DNA from: Terfezia claveryi
Lineage: Eukaryota > Ascomycota > Pezizomycetes > Pezizales > Pezizaceae
Reading direction: 5' to 3'
Length of the DNA stretch: 64,000 bases
Assembly (NCBI GenBank): GCA_015179025.1
Contig: WHUX01000043.1
Coordinates: forward strand, 62,001 to 126,000
The stretch's first letter is position 1. Every line of letters begins with the position of its first letter. The translations under genes and the position numbers were made by a program. The notes below the pieces were generated by a model that was not told the origin of the DNA, made no database searches, and saw only the letters and a list, made by a program, of their open reading frames with translations. Below are positions 1 through 11,133 of the stretch, in pieces.

Positions 1-2824
1 AAGACAGCCGATGTGCAAGTTCCCAGCAACTTATTGAAAAGCCACGTAACTCAATTAATGCTCATTTCGATTACCTCTGGTCAGATCACGAAATACAGGA
101 CATCTACAGAGTTAGATATGCACCAGCTCCCGTTATCTATTATTGCTACCTATCGATCCGCGCCTCGGCAAAGATTCATTGGCTTATGGGATACTTACTA
201 ATGAGTCGGCTCGGTAGCCGACCACCAGCTGGAACAACATCTAGCCGGGAGGTTTAACGGAAACATGTCAGACGGTCAGATGGTACTATCAGACTAAGAT
301 GGTACACTGGTCAGCTAACCTGACAAGGTTAACCTGGCTATACACGGTCAAGTGCTCAACATCCCATATATTCGATTATATACATGAAGAGTTCTAAGGC
401 AAGAAGAAGTACCGGGAGAGCTACAATAAACTATAAAGATAGTTCTAGAAGGGTTCTATACGTTAGCAGGGCTTTGATTAGGGTACTCGATTTGCTAAGG
501 TTAATTGAGGTATACCGTGTGCTGCTGCAGCTTTGCGAATGGAATTATACTCTGGTAACCCAGACCGGTAGGCTTTCAAGGCTGCTTGTAATCGTCACTC
601 ACGTTCTTTAGATTCTTGGCCGATCGGCTTAACTTTGTGTATTGCATTTACTATTTAAACTTATCACTTCATTTTCTCCTATTTATATCTCACGTGCACT
701 GACTTTTCTGAGTTATTTATATTTTGACTGCCACGCCACACCTAGGTTAGCTGGCCGGTTGTACAGTCGGACGCTGAGCCAGTTCTGGCCATCAAAATTT
801 ATGACATATGGACTCATGCAAGTCCATAGTCTACATGAAACGCAGACTATACCGCCTATGGAAGTTTGGAAGAGTAGCAATGTACATACATATGTCCCTG
901 ATTATGCAGTGGTTTGCGCCCATCACTTATACATCAATAAAACCTATGAAAAAACTCAGGTCAACTCTTTTGTTTTCCCCGTATTTATTCATTTCAGCAT
1001 TTCTATGCCAAATTGATTATAGTAGGGGTATTCAAATTGCGGTTGGTCAGTAGATTTTTACGGCCGGCTATTTGACAAAACTTTGAGTACCGAGGCTAGA
1101 GTACCCTATGCAATTCCACATATAAATTGAGGGTATAGAATGGATAATTATTATTGCCACAAACAAGATAAAAATGATCTAAGTTTATCCGGCCATATGT
1201 ACTTAGCTTTGGATACCCCCAATATCCAGTACGGCATAACTCCAAATGAGTATCACCCTGAGACCTATTACCTTTTGCACTTCCCCTGAGATCAGCCAGA
1301 TATAAATCAGTATATCACCTCAATGGAATTATCCTCCCAAAGAAACACACAGATTCAGAGATATAGAAACAGAAGGTTGCAGGAGTATTTATTGTAGTTA
1401 GCCATACAAACTCCCGATCTCCATTATATATATCATTCCCAAGTCCGAGACCAAGGCGGAATTGCAAGTTCGGTTAAGTTTTCTGATGCTGCAGCTGATT
1501 GGCTCACGATAACAGTATATTGATCCTAATCTGACAATAGCCAAACTGTTACTTAATTTGATTGAAATCAAGGACCGCGCAAAAGATTCTTTGTTAATAA
1601 ATAGAATGCAGCCTTAATAGTGGAAGTACAGCCCACCTGCTGTGGTGGATAGTTGCCAAATGAGAATTTTGCAGGACTCCAGGGTACCCAGAAGCCTTTG
1701 CAAAAGTCAAAGACAGCTGGCTCGTCATTGAGTGGAGAACACACCCTGTCGTAAACTGGATTTTGTATGAAATGAGGGAATCCAGTCTCGATCCTGCCTT
1801 ATCTAGGGAGGGGAAACCATGGCCAAGCAAGCTTGAATAGGCAAGCAAATACCTAGATCAATTGAACGCGCGCGTGACGTAACTCGGGGATTTTCAAATG
1901 CATTAGATTCCGATAGGCAAACCCTAAGGACCCAAATTCCTAACCTTACATGTAGCAAACTATATAACGTCAAACTAGCCAAACACGCATATATACACCA
2001 AATCCCAACATGTTTTTGGAAATGACGTAATCCATCTTCGACTCCATTGCCTCGGATTAGAACTTACATAGGCGCGAAATCAGGACTTAACCTTGAAACT
2101 CTAGCTGAAGTTGCTACCACATACACATATAATTCCCATTCCATAAATACTTCTTCTCTGATGTACTCGAAGTATATATTAGAAAGCCAATGAAAGAACA
2201 GCTTCTTCCATATGGATTTAGAGTAATCTCAAGTGTGACTTTCAAGTGCTCAAGTAGACTCTATCCACAGGCCTGTCTCTGCAATCCGATAATTCCAGAA
2301 TGATGAATTTTGGTAAGAAAATTCCTTTGTTCTCCCTGGAGTAATAGCAAACAAGAAAAAACAAGTAATGTGATGTCATCATTGCATGATGTGACAATCA
2401 CACTGGTATAGGCTGAAGCTGACATGAATTTGAATTTTAAGCTCACGATACTAAAATCGCATGACTAAGCTAGATATGTGGTACATATAACATACCACAC
2501 CTGGTGAGACTACAACGTACCGCAAAATCCGAGAGCCCTATCGCGCCACTGGCTGTACGATCCGAGTACAGTACTGTGATGAGTGTAACACTGCCCTGCG
2601 TGCATGGTCCGACTAATCCACAAATTTCTGTGTTTCGCCTCTTGTAGAGCTTGCCTACTCTGGCTTCGATATTAGCGGAAAAAAGCCAGAGTTGCAGCTT
2701 TAATTTGGCAAGGCTCTTATTTCCCTGCGGTAATACCCTGTCGTCTAACATAACACGAAATCTTTATCTTCAAGATGGACTTCTTAATCCTTGATGTCAA
2801 GGTTTGAAATATGTTTCAGTCCCA
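1..2824. other. Gene-poor left flank
   Basis: I found no convincing gene here. All open frames are short, most lack an ATG start, and none resembles a family I know. The stretch around 240-640 has a TATA-like string just before an ATG and direct-repeat-like words (GTCAGACGGTCAGATGG) that could be part of an old LTR, but no partner repeat or pol fragment is visible. The rest is AT-rich decayed sequence. Confidence 0.5.
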
Positions 2825-2896
2825 AGCAACATGGCGCAGCGGAAGCGCGCCGGGCTCATAACCCGGAGGGCCCTCGATCGAAACGAGGTGTTGCTA
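2825..2896 (+). tRNA. Initiator tRNA-Met (anticodon CAU)
   Basis: The sequence folds as a complete 72-nt cloverleaf without intron: acceptor AGCAACA pairs with TGTTGCT, D stem GCGC/GCGC, anticodon stem CCGGG/CCCGG with loop CTCATAA (anticodon CAT), T stem CCTCG/CGAGG, discriminator A at 2896. Three features known for eukaryotic initiators are present: an A1:U72 pair, a T loop starting with A and ending AAA (ATCGAAA instead of TTC...), and a run of G:C pairs at the base of the anticodon stem. These separate it from elongator tRNA-Met. The D arm and anticodon arm are close to yeast initiator tRNA-Met. It would deliver methionine to the start codon. The gene is intact and is probably functional. 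Confidence 0.95.
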
Positions 2897-2931
2897 CATG
2901 ACAGTGTTCGAACCTAGCTTCGAGCATTTCC

Positions 2932-2938
2932 TTTTTTT
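2932..2938 (+). terminator. Pol III terminator of the initiator tRNA
   Basis: A run of seven T residues starts 35 bases after the tRNA discriminator base. A run of four or more T is the normal RNA polymerase III stop signal. No shorter T run of that length occurs between it and the tRNA. Confidence 0.7.
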
Positions 2939-4911
2939 ATGCTTCTCTATTGAGCCATATAGTCCGGTTGGAGCCTACAATAAATTTCTCGTTGCACAAA
3001 TAAGTTAGTTACCCTGAATACCCTATACATTAAGTAGCCCATAAACATAATTCACTTTCGCTCCGCAAGCTTTGCTATCTAATCTGCAAAATGTTAAAAC
3101 CGTGATGGGCCTAAAGCAAAAACTTACTTCAGCTGAGTCAACCAGACTCCAGCGGATGCGTACTACCCTACCAATTCTCCACACCAGCCACTAGCGAAAA
3201 TATTAAAAAAAGACTGATAACCCAAAATTTTCGAAGAGAAGGGAATTATTATCATCATTTAAAACCCATACTGTTCTTTTCCCTAAAGCCAAGTTAGCTC
3301 ACGTTTTTAAACCCTAATAAAGGTAACTCACCCAAAATCGCTCCTGTGGAGGATTGTGCCAACCAGACTACCGCTCGTCTGCAGTTACTCCAATCGAACA
3401 TCACACAATGCAAGCACTGTACGGCAGCAGAAAACCTTGGTACCTTCAAGTCCAGAGACATTCCTACTCGCAAGTTTCTACGGTATTCCAGTGTAGCTCG
3501 CGCTCACCCCAGCATAACATAGTGGAAAGGTGGTCTTAGACGATATGTCGGACGAAAACTATCCTGGATCTATACACCGTGTTATGACATGATAGAGAAT
3601 TTACGATACTTGTTTCCCACGCTCAATTGCAATCCCAAGCATTCTAGAAGCTCGCAATTGTTCCGAGATTAAAGACTCAGCGGAGAAGCATAGGCAGAAG
3701 ATGTTCGTGTTTACAACTCCAGGAAAAAATATAGTTGTGCCCTCTGGACTATATAATTCTCGCCATGGCGGTGTTCCTTTCCTTTTTTTTTTTTTTTTAA
3801 AAAAAAAATAAAAGAGCCTAATATATTTGACTGGTTTAATGTATCTACAGAGTATGTACCGTACGTGTAGGTAAATAGTGTAAGATCCCTACTGCATACC
3901 GAGTGTAGCTCTAGTCTAGATACGTAGCTCTTTAGATGTGCATATGTTAGTCTTCCCAGACACTCGGGCCGCATATGGGGGTCTAAAAACCATCACCAGA
4001 ATAGGTAACCTGAATAATTAAACTCATAATCAACACCATGCTTGGGCAGTATCAGAGGTTCTGCTCTAGACGCTGCAACTCAGGGACACTCTATACAGAG
4101 GCTGCAGCACCGTTTGCAGAGTGGAAATGGTAGAAAGACTTCCTAGCCATATTTCAATTCCATAGTTCTAATTTAATCTACAAATAATCACCAGAGAGGA
4201 TTGGTCGATATATACCTACACGTCTCATTGGAATCAATTGTCCATTCATATAGCAAATTAACTCTCACCAGATTTCCAATTTTTTAAGACTACCTAATTA
4301 GAATCGCCATAACTATTCCTACTTCTCCATTCCCTTACGCCCAATTTCTTAGACACGACCTGGACCAACCATTCAGAACCACCCATAGTTCAGGATCAAG
4401 TCGAGTCCAGTCCTTCCCGCCTTATACTAGCCATACACCTTTTATCCTTCCTCCTTTTATCATTCCCAAACTTCCCTCTACCATCATCACCATCATCACA
4501 AATCATACATAGCAATAGCAAGAGCGTATTTTTGAAACCCACACAATAACAAAGGCAAATCCATGAAAATACAAAAGACACGCTCCCAAAACGAATTCAA
4601 GTCAAGTAATCAATGCGCTTCAGTAATACACCCCTACACAAACACAAGGTAAGTCCGCAAACAAAAGTCCCAAATCAAAGCAAATATTCCAAACCAACCC
4701 CCTACTAAAAAATCCTCCCATCCTCAAAGAAATGATAGGAAGCCCTCGTAGATGTATCGATTTCATTCCTCGGTGACGTTAATGTGATGATGGAAAAAAT
4801 AAGAAGCTATGACCATGAAATAGAATAAGAAGCAGAAGGACAGCTCCGATTTGGTGCAGTGAAAAGATTGATGGTGGTGGACTGTGCAACAGTGGAAAAA
4901 AAAGTCGATGC
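2939..4911. other. Intergenic region, includes 3' side of CDC20
   Basis: No gene is supported. The stretch contains the dispersed 16-bp word TGTGCCAACCAGACTA at 3355-3370 and a T16/A10 palindrome at 3783-3808. The last ~500 bases before 4911 should include the 3' untranslated region of the minus-strand CDC20 gene. Confidence 0.5.
3783..3808. repeat. Oligo(T)-oligo(A) palindrome
   Basis: Sixteen T are followed directly by ten A, giving a simple self-complementary tract. It could be two poly-A tails head to tail or simple slippage. No element body is recognised next to it. Confidence 0.6.
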
Positions 4912-6852
4912 TTAGCGAATAGTCATCTGCTTCGCCATCGGCACCTTCCCACCGTCCCTCAAACTCGTTGCCCCAGATGCAGTCTCCTTTTTCTTCTCAA
5001 ACAATTTCCAAAACTTCAACGACTCATCACTCGCTGCTGTCGCCAATACCTGACCGTCAGGGCTCAAGCACGAATGCAGAACCCTCGTCTCATGTGCAGG
5101 AATCTCAATATGCCTGACCAACGTCGGGTAGCTCCAAACAGATAACTGATTATCAGGGAAACCATGACAGGAGACGATTTCCTTGTATGTAAGACTCCAT
5201 CGGAGTGAGGTAACCTGAGATCCAGTATCCACGGAATTGACCCTCGCTCCGGTTGTGCTGTTCCAAAAGTGGATATGTTTATCGTAGGATCCACCTCCGG
5301 TGGCAAGTAAGTTCATTTGCCATGGACACCAAGCAATTGCTTTCACTGCAGCCTTATGATTTGTCTTTTGCCACTTTGGTGCAGTGAGGGAGCGAGCATC
5401 CCAGATGTTGACCATATTGTCGTTTCCGCCAGATGCAAGCCATGCCCCGTCACTTCTCCATTCTAAACCGCAGACTTCGGAGGTATGTGAATTGAGTTCT
5501 GCAACCTTGTGTTCGGCGATACGGACATCGTGGTTGAAGATTACTCCTGAGCGGGACCCAGTAGAGAGAAAAGCTTTGTTCCAGGAGGCAACACCTACTC
5601 GAGAAGTATGTCCTGCCATTGTGCGGAGCTTCGTTCCTTCCTCAACATCCCAAATCTGCACGTCTCCCGTTCCCAATCCAACAGAGACGTAAGCTCCATC
5701 CTGTGACCACTTTACGGAACTAACGTAGGTGTCAGGGGAGGTCTCGAGGAGGGAAGTGACAGTTCCAGTATCTGCATTCCATACGTAGACATTTCTCTCC
5801 AACCCGATAGCCACGCAGTTTTGAGAAGACCAGTCGAGCAGGTTGAGATAGTAGTCATCAACAAGACCCGGAGCATCGAGAACACGCTCTGGTGCAGTGA
5901 GGATCCTACGACGGAACTGAGCTTGATTGACTGGCTTTACTGGTCGGTTATACTGGCTTCGGAGATCGATCGGCTTCTGATTCTCGGGGGCAGAAGGCTT
6001 GAACGCCAGGATCCGGGTATTGAGCTTCACTCCACATGCAGCTGCCACTGATGATTGGTAGGCGAGATTCTCCGGGTTTGGAGGTGGATATACGACCTCC
6101 TCGTCATCCTCCGTTCCAAACGGATTTAATAAAGAATCAGTGCCGAAGGCTCCACCAGCAAGTACAGAGTGAGTACTGTGAGAGCTGCTCGGTCGGGATC
6201 TGCCCTCTCGTGGCTGCGGTCCTCCTTTTTGTACGTTTGTAAAGTCAAGCTTGCTCGTGGCAGTCGGAGAACTCGCCGATCTGGTGGGAATGAAGCGATC
6301 TCCAATAATACGGATGGCAGTCTTCGCTTTCCGAGGAGCCTTTGACTGCAGTACCGGCTCCTTCTTCTTCCTCTGTTTCTCGGCAGTCCTTCCAGTACCT
6401 TTACTCGATCCAGACCCAGTGAGAGTCCACTCAGAGACACCAAGATCCAGCTTAATCGGAGAAATGCGAGCAATCGTCGATTTCGGCGAAGTCGACCGCT
6501 TCTTCCCTGCCGGTGAAATTTGCAAAGCAGCAAAATGCGAAGCGAGATTTCCTCCTCCGTAAACACTACCATCTTCGTTGGTTCCTTCAGCCACAGCTTT
6601 CCCATTCTTCTTATTAATGACATTGTTGTGATTGTTTTCTCGGGCCCTGCGAGGAGGGGTAAACGGATCGTCGAGAGAACTGTTCTTAACGGCTTTCGAC
6701 TCTTGGTCTTCTTCTTTCTTCTTGTTGTTGTTGCGGTTCCCAGCTTGTCTGGCTCGCGGGGACGGTGTAAGCGGCATTCTTCCGCCGGCAGTTCGAGTAG
6801 TGAACAGTCCCGAGTGTGATTTAACAGGCGTTTGGACAGCAACGGATGCCAT
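4912..6852 (-). CDS. cdc20: Cdc20, WD40 activator of the anaphase-promoting complex
   Basis: A single uninterrupted 646-residue frame. Cdc20 binds the APC/C ubiquitin ligase, recruits securin and cyclin B, and is the target of the spindle checkpoint. Visible features in order: basic, Ser/Thr-Pro-rich N-terminus (for example DDPFTPP near 61-67); C-box DRFIPTR at 185-191, which contacts the APC/C; Mad2-interacting motif RILAFKP at 280-286; a seven-blade WD40 propeller about 321-620; and a C-terminal Ile-Arg pair at 645-646 that docks on APC3. Blade sequences such as DDYYLNLLDWSS, VDTGSQVTSLRWS, HGFPDNQLSVWSYP and TAASDESLKFW match Cdc20/Slp1 rather than Cdh1, which reads HGYSQNQ at the sixth blade. 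I see no KEN box. The frame stays open for 170 codons upstream, but that part is hydrophobic and unlike the family, so the ATG at 6852 was chosen. No introns. Residues expected for function are intact. Confidence 0.96.
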   Translation of the reverse strand: MASVAVQTPVKSHSGLFTTRTAGGRMPLTPSPRARQAGNRNNNKKKEEDQESKAVKNSSLDDPFTPPRRARENNHNNVINKKNGKAVAEGTNEDGSVYGGGNLASHFAALQISPAGKKRSTSPKSTIARISPIKLDLGVSEWTLTGSGSSKGTGRTAEKQRKKKEPVLQSKAPRKAKTAIRIIGDRFIPTRSASSPTATSKLDFTNVQKGGPQPREGRSRPSSSHSTHSVLAGGAFGTDSLLNPFGTEDDEEVVYPPPNPENLAYQSSVAAACGVKLNTRILAFKPSAPENQKPIDLRSQYNRPVKPVNQAQFRRRILTAPERVLDAPGLVDDYYLNLLDWSSQNCVAIGLERNVYVWNADTGTVTSLLETSPDTYVSSVKWSQDGAYVSVGLGTGDVQIWDVEEGTKLRTMAGHTSRVGVASWNKAFLSTGSRSGVIFNHDVRIAEHKVAELNSHTSEVCGLEWRSDGAWLASGGNDNMVNIWDARSLTAPKWQKTNHKAAVKAIAWCPWQMNLLATGGGSYDKHIHFWNSTTGARVNSVDTGSQVTSLRWSLTYKEIVSCHGFPDNQLSVWSYPTLVRHIEIPAHETRVLHSCLSPDGQVLATAASDESLKFWKLFEKKKETASGATSLRDGGKVPMAKQMTIR

Positions 6853-7595
6853 CTCGTTTGAAGGGGGGTTCTTTGGTGGTGGAATGGTTGCGGTTGTGGA
6901 TGTAATAAGAGTGGGGGTCAAGAGGGGTGGTCCAAGCCAGAATAAGAGAATCGGGTCAAGATGACCAGTAAGAAGCAACGCTGCGAAGGTCGATAGCAGA
7001 AAATGGTAAGTAGTAGAACAATTTAGATGTTTGTGTGACTTCTTGTTTTCGCAAGAGCAAAAGTAATAGTGGAGGAGGTGGAGTTTGGAGAGTGGAAGGT
7101 TGCAGCTGGAAAGGAGGAATGTTGCTAGGGACGGATAACATAACAAGCATAAACTGCGTTGCCACGGTAACGCCAAGATGTAAACAAATAATTCAACTTC
7201 AATGGTTGCCATGACAATCGCCCTAGGTAGGTTATTGATATGGTTATTAAGCAAGATCTTACCTGTACCTACACATAGCCCATCTTCAACATAGACCAAC
7301 CCACCCAGTATAGATGTAGCTACCACATATGTTGAACATGCCCTAGTGCATGAAATGGCCAAGAAAGTTGACAGAGAGATACTGTAGTACCAGATGATAC
7401 CAATTGCAGTTTCACGCGCCTACACTACAGCAGCCAAAATCGCGAGTTAGGCTTTAGATATCGAAGACGGACTACTAGGAGTATGTCGTACCCGCCAGTT
7501 GCCTTCTTGCGATTATTGATACTTAGTTGACCGGAATGTCTCGATTTCTCACATTGGAACCTCGTAACGTATGTACATACTATACTTAGATGGTT
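6853..7595 (-). promoter_or_regulatory. Upstream region of CDC20
   Basis: This is the 5' leader and promoter side of the minus-strand Cdc20 gene. Read on the minus strand, the 200 bases before the start codon are pyrimidine- and A-rich, as is usual for fungal leaders. I could not identify a convincing TATA box or a specific cell-cycle element. Confidence 0.4.
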
Positions 7596-7599
7596 AGGT

Positions 7600-7910
7600 C
7601 ATAGTCAGCTACTCTCAACAACATGGTTACCCTCATCTCCTGCCGCAATCTACCTAATACCCAATAGGTAACTCCCTTGCATTATGACCTTCAACTCTAA
7701 TAGGCCAAACAACCCGCTAATGAATTAATAGACGCCATGGAGAGCTCAACCCAGGGTAAATATCAATATTAAAATAGCTCCTATAACAGTAGCCCATGAC
7801 TTAGCGGAATCTTATGATCAGAACGAGGGACTCACCTCTGCAACATCGGCCATTTCCAGAGCTTTTATCGAATTAATAAAATCCTCCACTTTCAACCCCC
7901 CCCCCCCCCC
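7600..7910 (+). repeat. Relic of the 14-18 kb foldback arm
   Basis: The segment aligns, with many substitutions and indels, to the left arm of the foldback structure at about 14780-15110. Shared landmarks in order: GGTTGCCCTCA-like start, a TTATGACCT/TATGACCT word, ATGGAGAGCTCAAC, a CTATGTTAGAATAGCTC-like string, and GAATTAATAAAATCCTCCACT at the end. It is followed directly by C15 (7896-7910), where the foldback copy has CTCCACTTATACTCC. It is a diverged, single-armed copy of the same family. Confidence 0.6.
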
Positions 7911-9179
7911 ACCCCAACTCGACCCTCCCCTCCACCTCTGCTTTAAAGCTTGTAATCGGACATGTTTACAACTGAGCTGCACGGATTGCGGATTGCGGAT
8001 GCGGATTTAGATCTCTCCGGTTCACGTAAGCGTTGATGTATGTCTTCCGGTGAGTATTACCTATACATACACGAAGGGACTCGCATGGCTTTTCTCTAAC
8101 CAGACAATGCAAGGCCAGGGCATAATGCCCCACCCAAGCAAGAAGTCTTTGCTGAAATCCGACTTCATAGGAATGCTATGTGATGTCTGCACAATTGTCG
8201 CACAAGAAAACCTAGATGGGATATATGGTGAAAATTCAGGGGATTCAATAGCCTGGTTGGCACTGGATTCCAGACGATGTCGAGATATCGGATCAGACCC
8301 TATTTAGGGAGCTGGTGGATACATACTTATCTTCATAATCATTCCTGAGCCTAGGTATATAGGGTTGGGCTGTAAATGTTCTAGGCCGTGGGCGGCATAC
8401 GCTCAAGGCCATTCTATATAAATCCGGGGTGACTTGATTGATAATTATATTTGATAGACGTATCATGATCACTGTCCTCAAAATAATTGAGTAATGGATT
8501 TTTATGTGTTCAAACCTATAATTCCGGGGGGGGGGGAGGGGGTGAAAAACAACAAGTTTATTTTTACAAAGAAAAAGGTTCGTTGACACATTGATTAATA
8601 GTACCATCTTACAGAGCATTCTCGATGTAAGAATGTCATCAAGGCAGCTAAGAGTCGTGAGATATACTTTTCTTGTACAATGGTGGAGGTGCCGTAATTT
8701 CATGATTTGGGCGGTTGAATCATATTCTTATATCAAATATTCTTATATCGAGAGACTTATGCAATCATGGTTAATATTGACAATGATGTTTCATGACCTA
8801 CACTAATGTCCCTTTTGGTCGGTCACATTACTTGATAACATTTAGACGTATAGATTTCAAAAAAAAAAAAAAAAAAAAACTTGATATCATTTTCAACCTT
8901 AATATTAGCATAACCATTTGAACCTGACTACAACGAACCGTGGCGGGCGCGGTGGGTGTGCTGCCTGCGGGCGGCCAGAATATATATGTCCTACCGGTCC
9001 AATAGCTTTGTACCAAGTAACTACAGCTCTCCACTGCTTTCCTTTTGATAGTGGCCTCAATAGATTACCCTCGGATCCCTTAACCCACCATATAAATACT
9101 TATGTACAAATGTTATTGCTTTGATGAAGCAGATTCTCTATTCCCATACTGAACAACAGAGGATATCAAACCCACAAAT
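7911..9179. other. Intergenic, no gene seen
   Basis: Only short open frames without family resemblance. Contains G-rich tract CGGGGGGGGGGAGGGGG around 8525-8540 and an A20 run at 8860-8879. Confidence 0.5.
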
Positions 9180-9400
9180 TCTTTTTCTTTTGGGGAAATT
9201 GTACTGGGTTACCCTCAACAACTACCCTGCGTCTGCTAGGACAAATTTAAGGATAAGTTCTCACAACGAGGCAAATGTTTCGAGTGCTTCCGAGCCCATT
9301 CGTCATTCATGTTAATACGGCCAAGAACAAGTTCGAAGTGCGATGATCATCCGTGCGATATGATTAGACTGTACCCTAAATGTGTCCTAATACATACTTC
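9180..9400 (+). repeat. Dispersed repeat, copy 1 (partner at 43.04 kb)
   Basis: About 200 bases here align to 43040-43240: shared strings include TGGGTTACC, TGCTAGG.CAAAT, GGATTAGTTC/GGATAAGTTC, AGGCAAA.GTTTCGAGT, GTTAATA.GGCCAAGA and ATCCGTGC.ATATGATT. The copies are roughly three-quarters identical by eye. No terminal repeats or coding capacity are clear. In the second copy the repeat starts just after the splice donor of an orphan exon, so part of it may once have been coding. Confidence 0.55.
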
Positions 9401-9557
9401 CGTACTACATTACACTCTCTTCTACAACCAAATCAGCCCCTCTCACGATAGTTATAAGCCCCTGGACTCGGCCAAAAACAAGTGTTTTCTTCATTAGGAT
9501 CGTACAAATGAAGCAATTTCAAACCTACTATATACCATACGCTTAGGTCGAGGACGT

Positions 9558-9705
9558 AGTAGCCGGTTTATTAAGGTCGACTGCAGAGCGCAGTAGTCTG
9601 GGATTATACACCTCCGAAATCATCTCCGAAATCATCTCCGGTGCCAAGATTCCCGGAGATTTTAGCGTGTGCATAGCCTGTTTCGGAGGTACTAGCGTTG
9701 TTATG
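9558..9705 (+). repeat. Left inverted arm of the minisatellite block
   Basis: Contains a short internal direct repeat (CCGAAATCATCT twice, then CCGGTGCCAAG) and matches 12478-12625 in inverted orientation with gaps. Confidence 0.5.
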
Positions 9706-10023
9706 AGCTGCATCTCTCGTTTTTTTTTTTTCTTTTTCTTTCTATGATAATGGAGCAAATACTGACACAGAACAACAGCACTTTGTTTAGCCCATACCTT
9801 TGCTTTGCTCCGCCCAGCTCCACAATGCCCAGAGCAGACCTTTCAGAGCTATAAAACCTTTCTCTGGCTCATAAAATCCTGCTCAAGGTCATATAATCTT
9901 GCTCCAGCTCATCTACTCCTGCTCCAGTCCTGCTCCAGGTCATACAATCCTGCTCGGGTATAGAGGTATTCCACTCCTAGCGGAGAGAACATACACTATA
10001 GGATTGAATATTGATAGCCGAGT

Positions 10024-10092
10024 ATTCAGACATCTCCGGCATGCGAATTCACACGTCTCCAGCATGAGTATTCAGATATCTCAAACATGAGT
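10024..10092 (+). repeat. 23-bp minisatellite, upstream block (3 units)
   Basis: Three diverged 23-bp units of the type ATTCAGACATCTCCGGCATG plus three bases. The same repeat forms a long array at 11134-11779, so the 18-bp arrays sit inside, or were inserted into, a 23-bp satellite. Confidence 0.85.
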
Positions 10093-10424
10093 ATTGTTAT
10101 GAATCGGTGGCGGGGCAAGGCTAGCACTCGCGTAAGTGGGCTTACGTGGGTGTCGGGGGTGAGCTAGGAGGGCTACGAGCTAGGGGCGAGGCCAGAGCTC
10201 CAACAAGGCCAGTGTCGAGCGGGACGACATATCCAAACCACCGATGGGAGGGGAGGCAGGAGCGAGCAGGGCGAGGCAGGCACGAGCAAAGCAGGCAAGG
10301 CAAGCAAGGCGAGCAGGGCAGGCAAGGCAAGCAAGGCAAGCAAAGCGAGCAGGGCAAGCGAGGCAGGCAAGGCAAGCAAGGCGAGCAGGGCAGGCAAGGC
10401 GAGCAGGGCAGGCAAGGCGGGCAA

Positions 10425-10622
10425 GGCAAGCAAGGCGAGCAGGGCAAGCAAGGCGAGCAGGGCAAGCAAGGCGAGCAGGGCAAGCAAGGCGAGCAGGGCA
10501 AGCAAGGCGAGCAGGGCAAGCAAGGCGAGCAGGGCAAGCAAGGCGAGCAGGGCAAGCAAGGCGAGCAGGGCAAGCAAGGCGAGCAGGGCAAGCAAGGCGA
10601 GCAGGGCAAGCAAGGCGAGCAG
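10425..10622 (+). repeat. 18-bp minisatellite A (11 perfect units)
   Basis: Eleven identical copies of GGCAAGCAAGGCGAGCAG. They are preceded from about 10280 by irregular mixtures of the sub-words GCAAGG, GCAGGG and GCGAGC, which look like the ancestral degenerate array. The unit length is a multiple of three and has no stop in several frames, so long spurious reading frames cross it on both strands. Confidence 0.95.
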
Positions 10623-10637
10623 GGCAAGCAAGGCGAA

Positions 10638-10943
10638 GCGAGGCGAGCAAGGTAAGCGAGGCGAGCAAGGTAAGCGAGGCGAGCAAGGTAAGCGAGGCGA
10701 GCAAGGTAAGCGAGGCGAGCAAGGTAAGCGAGGCGAGCAAGGTAAGCGAGGCGAGCAAGGTAAGCGAGGCGAGCAAGGTAAGCGAGGCGAGCAAGGTAAG
10801 CGAGGCGAGCAAGGTAAGCGAGGCGAGCAAGGTAAGCGAGGCGAGCAAGGTAAGCGAGGCGAGCAAGGTAAGCGAGGCGAGCAAGGTAAGCGAGGCGAGC
10901 AAGGTAAGCGAGGCGAGCAAGGTAAGCGAGGCGAGCAAGGTAA
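10638..10943 (+). repeat. 18-bp minisatellite B (17 perfect units)
   Basis: Seventeen identical copies of GCGAGGCGAGCAAGGTAA. The unit differs from array A but shares the GCGAGCA core, so B probably arose from A by a second round of amplification. Perfect identity implies recent expansion or homogenisation. Each unit contains GGTAAG, a consensus-like splice donor; this may be coincidence. Confidence 0.95.
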
Positions 10944-11133
10944 GCGAGGCGAGCAGGCGACTTGGGCGAGACCAGAGTCTAGATGGGGCGACGGGGACTT
11001 GGGCGAAACCAGAGTCTAATGGGAGGCGACATATCCAAATGCAGGTGCGAGGCAGTCTGAGCTACACTCGAGCAGATATTCGGGAAAGAGGTATTTATTG
11101 CCTAGAGCAACTAGATACAGGACATGATGGAGA

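Noticed and set aside
4912..6852. Assignment as Cdh1/Fzr instead of Cdc20
   Set aside because: Blade sequences HGFPDNQLSVWSYP and IPAHETRVLHSCLSPDG and the spaced RILAFKP motif match Cdc20. Cdh1 has HGYSQNQ and a GHSYRVLYLAMSPDG-type blade.
6853..7362. 170-residue N-terminal extension of Cdc20
   Set aside because: The extension is hydrophobic and Leu/Cys-rich with no resemblance to Cdc20 N-termini, while MASVAVQTPVKSHS at 6852 starts a typical basic, Ser/Pro-rich N-terminus. The upstream frame is open by chance.
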